A stretch of DNA of 64,000 nucleotides from Apostichopus japonicus (lineage: Eukaryota > Echinodermata > Holothuroidea > Aspidochirotida > Stichopodidae). Location: the NCBI RefSeq assembly GCF_037975245.1, contig NC_092572.1:11481769-11545768 (forward strand), written 5' to 3'. A program made the translations under genes and the position numbers. Under the pieces are notes generated by a model, which was not told the DNA's origin, did not search any database, and was given only the letters and a program-made list of their open reading frames with translations. Shown in pieces: positions 57,001-64,000 of the stretch. Positions within the stretch are counted from its first letter, which is position 1, and the number at the start of each line of letters is the position of its first letter.

Positions 57001-58152
57001 ATTTAACCAAATGATTTTGAATGGATACAGTATTGTCTCCAAGTTATCATGAATGGCAGCAAAAGCAGTCATAGTTCTAGTTTCATGAATGTCATTAAAA
57101 TATTATCAACATATCCTTCTAATGTTTTTTCATACTTTCCAAGGTAAGTTCTATGTGTTTTAGCATAAATCAAGCCTTCTGGGTTGTGTAAACGTTTAGC
57201 GTCACCTCCAAAACAAAAGTGACTGATATATACAATATATATGTTGTATGTGAGATAATTATTTGCAATATGAGTGCTACAGTAAGAGACTTCAACCCAA
57301 TGTTTACAATTGCTTTTTAAATGTCCATATTTGCTTTACCTGACATTTACCTATCTTTTATAACATAAAACTATTGTATTCTGTGTTCTGTATTCATTCA
57401 CTTGTTTCACTAGTTGTACAGGTATAGTTGACGTACATTCTCTACTACTTGGCATAAATATTTTTATGTCAATCAGTGTTTGATTAAAGATGTTATAAAT
57501 AAACATTGAGATGAAGTGTTTAATTCTTTGTTATTAGCAAAAAAGCCTTTACAACAACTTGTAAACATTTTTGTCACCTCCGAAATACACGTAAAATGTT
57601 AACGTCACCTCCGAAACGCATAAGTGGGAAAATTACAACTTTTGCAAAACTGCATGGATTTTTGTGCAACTTGGATTGGATATTAGCCCTCTGTGAGGAG
57701 ACATTATTTAGGGTGTTTGACTTGACCTTATCTTTTTTTTAAATATTTTAAAGTTAAAATTAAGAAAAACAATCCTTGATTTCCAATAAATTTTTAGTTA
57801 ACATGGAACTATCTGCAATAGTATTAAAAACTTTCTGCCAAATCCTTTTCATTTTTAAGTAACATATAATGATATATATAAGCATTTTAAAGTTTACTTG
57901 AATCAGAGTACTGTTTTAACACTGCTTAATTATGGTTGCTTAAAAATATATCTTTTTGCTTAAAGTTTCCTACAGTCATACAGTCACCGAAAAATTACAC
58001 CCATAAATGTATATGTTTAAGCCCCGAAAAGTTGAAGTTCCAAAAACTTGAACCCTTTAACATGTGATGTTAGTAAAAATTTCAATATGGTGTTTGAAAT
58101 TTTGGCTCTCAGTGTACAAAAGTTACACCACTGATTGTGAAAATGACCATAT
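54075..58152. mobile_element. TIR element B, private motif GTCACCTCCGAAAC
   Basis: Inverted termini at 54075-54104 and 58123-58152: ATAT then GGTCATTTTCACAATCAG then TGGTGTAA, 30 of 30 matching. ATAT may be the target duplication, leaving 26-base TIRs. The motif GTCACCTCCGAAAC or a one-base variant occurs at 54650, 54838, 54857, 57201, 57574 and 57605 forward, and inverted at 54450, 55028 and 55422. Forward and reverse copies crowd both ends and the middle (55436-57200) has none. No transposase is recognisable, and the frames 55597-55911 and 56179-56710 show no motif. A smaller MITE is nested at 56297-56678. Confidence 0.72.
56297..56678. mobile_element. Nested MITE with GGCCTTGTTCACATTTA ends
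   Basis: The 17-base perfect inverted repeat GGCCTTGTTCACATTTA is at 56297-56313 and 56662-56678, and weaker matching extends inward about ten more bases. 382 bp, non-coding. The end sequence resembles PIF/Harbinger or hAT style TIRs; no clear target duplication. Confidence 0.6.
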
Positions 58153-60218
58153 GGTCAATTCCATGATAAGGTCAACATCATACCAACAAATTTAAAATCA
58201 TTGTACATTAAAATTGTATAAGTTTCCAATAAATAGAATACTTGTAGTTACTAAAAATAATTTTTTCACTCCTGAAACATCATTTGTTTGATTATGGGGT
58301 CTGTAATAACAAATGGTTCCCGTAGTAACTAAATTATGAAAAATACAGTGAAATTTCATTTTTGGCAGATTTGTTCATATTAATCATAGGTATCATCAGT
58401 GTTTTGGACTAATTATATTTGCTATAGCATAGTGCTCACTTAATAGCTTCAATTTTTTTTCTACATCAAGGCATTAGAAAATAGTGGTGAATTGAAAACA
58501 CCCTCGATTTACTGTCACGCGAGTCACAAAATTTACTGTTTTTGTTTTTTTTCTCCTTGCCTGCACAATAGTTTTACTCCAAATAATGAATATCAAGTCT
58601 TCACATAGATACCAAATGGATTACTGAATTTTCCTTTCCAGAAGATATTCAAATTTTGCGGAAAATCACCCTTTACGAATGTCACGCGAGTCACGTCACG
58701 CGAGTCACGTCAATTCAAGATAGTGTTTCTACCTATTAACTGTGTGGTGGACTAATTATATTTGCTATAGCATAGTGCTTACTTTATAGCTTCAATTTTA
58801 TTTTGACATCAAGACATTAGACAACAGTGGTAAATTGAAAACAGTAAACACCCTCGATTTATTGCCACGTGAGTCATAAAATTTACTGTTTTTGTTTTTT
58901 TCTCCTTGCCTGCACAATAGTTTTACTCCAAATAATGAATATCACGTCTTCACATAGATACCAAAAGGATTACTGAATTTTCCATTTCAGAAGATATTCA
59001 AATTTTGCAGAAAATCACCCTTTACGAATGTCACGCGAGTCACGTCACGCGAGTCACGTCAAATCAAGATAGTGTTTCTACCTATTTACTGTGTGAAATT
59101 TACAGGGATGTTATATTTTGATGAATAAATCACTCATTAAAGATATCATATATGCAATCCCCTTTAATTAGGCAACTTGAATAATATGGGCACACATAAT
59201 GCAACTAATTATGATAATTTCATTTGAAATATCAGAATTTAAAATCATGAATATTTATTCGCAATATAATGCCTATTTTATCACCACATTTGGAAAGTTA
59301 ACACTTGTCATTGATTTTTTAGTAGTATACAAAAACATAATCTATATTTGTATCTGGCAATGCCATGTGCTATGACTTGACAACCTTAAGGTTTTAACTG
59401 CTCAATCATTCCTAAAATCCTATGAGCGAATGTATCTTCTCAGTTATTACACTTTTTGTTTATTCAAATATGACATGTGAGATTGTTAATTTGATTCACA
59501 TTTTGATAGATCTCTTTCTTCTATAACTCTCAAATGAGTGACTTCAACAGACTAAATGTTGTTACAAATATTAATTGACAAAATATGTTGCCTGAACAAC
59601 TGTACTAACCGTACAGTATATTACCTGCTGTCTGCAGTCATGAAGGTAACTCGGGGACATAATATCATCTGGACATTCCCAAGGGAAGTACCTTTTGGAC
59701 ACTTTCTAGACCAATGAATGTTATATTTCACTATGCAAGATCTATACCTTTGATTCACTACTGCATTTGGTCTAGAACTATCCGAAAAGTGAACTTGTCA
59801 CGCGAGTCACGTTTTCTTGTCACGCGAGTCACGATACATCTTCATCGTTATTTTCATGGGTTACAACATTTTTTCAAAGTTGCATAGCAATTTAGGTAGA
59901 GGTGTTTTTCAACTTCGGTATGATTACAAAAAGTGATTGGAAATATTTTAATAAGACATAAGAAATCGAACATTTGTGTGTGTATTCTGATTTTTGCTAA
60001 TAGTATCTGTCACGCGAGTCACATTTAGTTTTTCGCCAATTTCACCCCCAATACTTGAGGTATAAATATTTTTTGTCTACTGTTGTAAGCATTAAGGCGT
60101 ACCTTACTGACTACATGAATGCTTTTCTCCCAGGTAATTTCTTTATTTGTTTAATGATATCAAATAGAGAGGAATTTTAGTAAAAATGTCACGCGAGTCA
60201 CCATGGAATTGACCATAT
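58149..60218. mobile_element. TIR element C, private motif GTCACGCGAGTCAC
   Basis: Inverted termini ATATGGTCAATTCCATG at 58149-58165 and 60202-60218, 17 of 17. ATAT flanks both sides if taken as the target duplication. GTCACGCGAGTCAC occurs at 58514, 58681, 58695, 59030, 59044, 59797, 59819, 60009 and 60188, all in one orientation, plus a decayed copy at 58864. Three of these are tandem or close pairs. The last directly abuts the right terminus. An internal 343-bp tandem duplication (GGACTAATTATATTTGC at 58406 and 58749) explains part of the repetition. No ORF. Confidence 0.72.
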
Positions 60219-60779
60219 ATATATTACACTGTGTTCAACTTGTTTTGAGTAAATAATAAATCAGTTTTGGAAGGAAGATTTCTGAAAGTCATCAAGAACT
60301 GTTATTGCAATTGTTAGTATTTTGTTATTGCTGTAGTATGCATTTTATTGTTTGGATGTAAGTTGTTCTACATTTGCATTAGGTTCATTACCTTTTATGT
60401 TGGGTTTCAAGTATCATTATGTGGAAGAAAAGTTAATTTTGAAACCACATGTGCTCATAGTTTTATGTGTTGGTGGACAGTTACCAGATGGTTCTTCCTT
60501 AACTTCACAGTGTTTGTGTGTATTACCTTCATACATGTTTCATAGTTGCTATATACTAACCAAGGGTGTGCCGCTGTATCTCTGTATCTTGAAATGAGAT
60601 ATTTAACAACTACAATATTACCAGTAATTGCTCTCACTACTGAATAGCTATTTGTAGTATGCACACCCTGGTTAACACTGACTTCTTTCTCCCACTTTCA
60701 CCTCAATCTTGAATACATTGCATGCAGAAGTTATAATAATATAATATAATATATACCATATATTAAAGTGCTGTTATCA
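60219..60779. other. Non-coding
   Basis: AT-rich. The open frames on both strands at 60348-60664 overlap each other and show no protein features. An ATAAT run lies at about 60734-60755. Confidence 0.35.
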
Positions 60780-61075
60780 TGAAATAAAACATGCTCAAGA
60801 GCACTGTACAAAAGAACCAATACCTTGTATATAAAATTACCAAACTTAAGAAAACCTTAAAGTAATAACAACAGCAATAAAAGTAGAAGTAAAACATGCT
60901 CAAGAGCACTGTACAAAAGAACCAAATCTTGGAATATAAAATTACCAAACAAAAGAAAACCTAAATGTAATAACAACAGCAGTAAAAGTAGAAGTAAAAC
61001 ATGCTCAAGAGGACTGCACAAAAGAACCAAAACCTGGAATATAAAAATACCAAACTTAAGAAAACCTAAAAGTAA
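60780..61075. repeat. Three-copy tandem repeat, ~105-bp unit
   Basis: AAAACATGCTCAAGAGCACT begins copies at 60786, 60891 and 60996, followed by GTACAAAAGAACCAA and ATATAAAATTACCAAAC. The Leu/Phe-rich minus-strand frames here come from the repeat. Confidence 0.75.
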
Positions 61076-61813
61076 GTTAGTGACACTCATCCTTATTAGA
61101 AATTTGCCATACACTTTGTGCATTCGCACTTTTGTGAGGGTCACCCTACAAATATTGTAACTTCCTGTTCATTGACTCAGAGAGGGCAATCAGAGCTGGA
61201 GCATGAGTTCAAGTGTAAACACTATAGGAGATTTTGGTATAACATATTTGCGGTTAAATTGTCAACACAGGACCAAGAACTGGGAATCCAATGTGAACAC
61301 AGCCTAAGAGCTCCTGAAGCAATGCAGCATACTGTATCACACATCTGAAATTCTTGTTTGCTGAAAAGTGCTGTTATATCATCCATACAGAAGCTTGCAG
61401 TACATGTATTTTAATAAACAAAAATTGTCAAGTAATTAAACAGGGTGTCAAGAAAAGTGAAAGAAAAATAGTTTGGTGCTCATACCATCTTAATGTTAAT
61501 AAAGACCCATCATTCTGACCCGCTAGAGAACTTCAACACCCTAGGGGTTTAACATCTGTATTGTTTGAAATGATGCACACAAAATTTAAATGAGCTTACC
61601 ATTATCATTTCAAGTGATGATTTGCATACAACTTAAAGTGAAATTTAGATTTTCAATGGAATAGAAATTTTGTGAGACTGTAAACCTTCTTTCCACTATT
61701 ACTGTTACCTAAGTGTTTCCACAAGTAAATGCTGCATTATTGTGTACAGCTGTCAACAATGGAAACTCTGGGTGAAAATTGAAATTTTAGGGATACTTAG
61801 TAGCACTTTTGTT
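61076..61813. other. Non-coding
   Basis: No gene seen. 61290-61315 has CCAATGTGAACACAGCCTAA, reminiscent of the nested MITE end at 56662. Confidence 0.35.
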
Positions 61814-62235
61814 TGTGACGGACGTACATTTACCATATAATTTCCCACGTGTACATCCGTCACAAAGAATTGTACGTCCGTCACAGAGGAATTTTTGAAA
61901 ATGTTGCAGTGGAGTGATAAAGGTTTCAACTGCTTGTTTACTGATATGTGTAGTTAAGAGTCTTCTCCATAACATGTATAGTTTTTAATTGTATCCCATT
62001 CCAATTCACAGAAATTTTCAAAAGAAAATACGATCTGAAAAAGTCACTTTCTCTGGGTACGTCCGTCACAGGGAGGTTTTTTGAGTAGTTTTGTAGTTTA
62101 TTTGGATGGACAAGGAATGAAACTCCATACAAGAATAGTACAAGGTAGATGTTCCTTATAACCCAAATGAAAAGTTATCTCCTATATATAGCCATTGAGA
62201 TATGGATCAACAAACTGTCCCAAATGTACATCCGA
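61814..62235. repeat. Cluster of TGTACGTCCGTCACA motifs
   Basis: Inverted copy at 61814-61828; forward copies at 61850 (ACATCC), 61871 and 62057; partial copy at 62225. The layout resembles elements B and C, but I could not find terminal inverted repeats. Confidence 0.5.
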
Positions 62236-63277
62236 CTTTACGGAATTGCCCTGAACCGAAACTGGTCGGTTGAGCATAAACAAAACCACCGTTATTAAGA
62301 CCTTCATATGATTCACATTATCTCGAATGTTGATCCTGCTACTTAACTTCGTAGCGAAGCTTCTAGAATTTTGTGTCTTACAGTGCAAGGAAAATTTGAC
62401 ATTCTGTTACAGTGCAACCCTATAGTAGTACTGGTAACATGGCCCTAGACCTAACTAATAGACGTTGTATAACAGGCTAGCCCGTGTAATTGTATCATCC
62501 AACTGTTACGTAAAATCACAACAACGCCAGTTTAACCACAAAAGAAAACTTGCAGATCTAGAATTGATTGTTCTCAAACCAACTGGCTTTAGGTTATGTG
62601 CAAAATATTAGGTAACCAACAAAATATCGTCATTTGCTGTATCAAGGAGGCCTAGGCTATGGTCATAACAAGTAATTTGGCAACAGTATAGGCCTACAGG
62701 TACTCATAACGTTTTGTATGTGTAGTGTTTTGAGCGAGTCGTGTTCAAATTCTTCGATTTCTGTCATCTTTTGGAAAAGCTTGCAGTGGAAATTCGTCTT
62801 TACTTGTGGTGGAGCAACCTGATACCACATATCGGTTTTGCATATTTAACAGTAACGAGATAAATTTACGTAATAACAAAACTCCTAACACTAAATCTCA
62901 ATTACTACGGAGCGCTGCAACAGTGTAATGTTGTGTGTTCTCAGATGTTTAAGAATGTAAACATAGCGTCTCGGAAGTGAGCTGAGTTCCTCGACTGACG
63001 TCACGCCGCATTACCGTAAATACAACAATTTTCGAAAGTTTTTATTACCCTCAAATTTTTTATCGTTTAATCCTCGAGGATGCAAGCTTCGTTTGACACA
63101 AATTGGGTATTATTGGAAAGCTACAAGTATACAGAATTCGATGAGAGAGAATTTTTTTTCCATTTCATAACCTCTTTAAGCTTCCGTTTTATCAGTTTTT
63201 CATGCTCGTTTTGTATGCGTTTGGCATACTGTATTTCTCCGTTAGTCTCTGGTTATTGCTATTGCTCACCGGATCAT
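62236..63277. other. Non-coding
   Basis: No gene recognised. The open frame 63080-63280 has no recognisable features. Confidence 0.35.
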
Positions 63278-63458
63278 TAACGGACAAAGAACGGATGAAA
63301 CTTAGAAGTACAGTACTGTACCTATACCAAATATTTGACGGACGCTAACGTAGAAATAACGGAAGTGTAAAGGAACATAACTGACAATGAACAGATACGT
63401 AATGACGTTACATGTAAAAAACGGAAGAAACTCAGGCCAGAAAAACTATAACAGTCCA

Positions 63459-63465
63459 TATAAAA
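63459..63465 (+). promoter_or_regulatory. TATA box of the Harbinger-like gene
   Basis: TATAAAA in CCATATAAAAAGAAG, about 95 bases before the ATG at 63554. Confidence 0.45.
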
Positions 63466-63553
63466 AGAAGATGCAGCGTACTTCCACCTTGTCCTCTCCA
63501 AGCCTCCCACTCCTCATTCTGCTCATATAATCTTTACCGTCAACACCTACATC

Positions 63554-63863
63554 ATGGACCCTTCAGAAAGATTTAAGCTTCAGACCATGCGTGTCAGTTT
63601 TACAAGCACATTTGCTTATCATTGAAGCCAACATCAAGAACTATGAACAAGTCAAGAAGGGAAGGAAGAGACATGCTTGCCCCAAATGCTGGTCTAGGGC
63701 CTGGCTTGGTTCACAGAGAAGACGGCAGTTTGGTCTTTATGACCAACTAATGAAGGAGCTGCGAATGGAAGACCAAAAATCCTTCATCAACTTCATGAGG
63801 ATGCCCCCTGATTTTGAGGCACTCCGGAGGCCCAGGTTTAGACCATTACTTCTCTGTTGCTAG
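63554..63863 (+). pseudogene. Harbinger transposase N-terminus, frameshifted and truncated
   Basis: Begins ATG at 63554 (MDPSERFKLQT), but the signal moves to another frame by about 63591, where it reads VLQAHLLIIEANIKNYEQVK then KGRKRHACPKCWSRAWL, QFGLYDQLMKELRMEDQKSF and INFMRMPPDFEAL, ending at 63863. The pattern W-x-R-x-W-L...R..(F/Y)G.Y..LM.ELR.ED..SF.NFMRM.P..FE is the conserved N-terminus of PIF/Harbinger nucleases (HARBI1/ALP1-like). The DDE catalytic part is missing and the reading is off-pattern after FEAL, so it is non-functional. Confidence 0.65.
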
Positions 63864-64000
63864 TCTGTTTTTTTTTTTTTTTCGTTACTATTCGTTGATG
63901 TTCTTTAGTTCGTTCGTTGTTCTTCCGTTGTTCATCTGTTGTTTGTCCGTCCCTTGTACGTTTGTAATTCGTTTTCACTGTTAAACTACCAGTACTCTGC

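Larger units (their letters stand above)
63278..64000 (+). mobile_element. Deleted PIF/Harbinger-like element (partial)
   Basis: A gene start with TATA box and transposase N-terminus is followed almost at once by a T-rich tail of GTTCGTTGTTCTTCCGTTG type. The tail (about 63895-63955) is the inverse of the head: ACGGACAAAGAACGGATGAA at about 63280-63299 is mirrored as TTCATCTGTTGTTTGTCCGT. The window ends before the right terminus. I infer an internal deletion that joined the transposase start to the 3' subterminal region. Confidence 0.45.

Noticed and set aside
58513-59057. Simple satellite explanation for all GTCACGCGAGTCAC copies
   Set aside because: A 343-bp duplication explains some copies, but others at 59797, 59819, 60009 and 60188 lie outside it in unrelated sequence.
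60857-61144. Leu-rich minus-strand protein
   Set aside because: Translation of the three-copy 105-bp repeat; no independent coding evidence.

Overview
This is animal genomic DNA: spliced genes with GT-AG introns, long AT-rich non-coding stretches, microsatellites, and many transposable elements. An echinoderm or related marine invertebrate deuterostome is my best guess from the style of the TGACCT/AGGTCA repeats and the element mix. No marker gene fixes this, so the assignment is weak.

Layout. 1-1640 is a GC-rich fragment with a minus-strand DIRS-like zinc-finger ORF. 1811-4440 is an array of ~400-bp units full of nuclear-receptor-like half sites, and a second copy lies at 45886-47570. 5264-5533 is a hairpin-ended MITE with telomere-like DNA inside. 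8988-29199 is the main host-type gene (plus strand). It joins a KMT5A-like SET domain, a 12-fold amplified 60-bp exon, two zinc fingers, a Crypton-like tyrosine recombinase domain and a C-terminal Trp-rich module. All exon phases agree, and the model would encode about 1,170 residues except for a 2-base frame disruption in the first recognised exon. 29215-33000 holds small tandem duplications. 33675-36867 is a mosaic of motif-bearing elements with a decayed ORF. 36868-43265 is a complete, very young Ty3/gypsy LTR retrotransposon. Its gag and pol are in one frame, divided by a single UAG in the tobamovirus-type leaky context CAA-UAG-CAA-UUA. 48328-49020 is a decayed hAT transposase. 51201-52523 (minus) holds a signal-peptide exon and an Ig-domain exon. 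52742-60218 contains consecutive terminal-inverted-repeat elements, each carrying its own short motif many times (GTCACCTCCGAAAC in one, GTCACGCGAGTCAC in the next). 61814-62235 has a further cluster (TGTACGTCCGTCACA), and 63278-64000 is a deleted PIF/Harbinger-like element.

The strongest candidates for something new are: (1) the SET-recombinase gene with an in-frame exon amplified as an 851-859-bp tandem array with higher-order duplications; (2) the group of elements with GGTCA termini and ATAT flanks that each carry a private 14-15-bp motif; (3) the retrotransposon's leaky-stop gag-pol arrangement.

Family assignments come from residue patterns read by eye. No database search was run.
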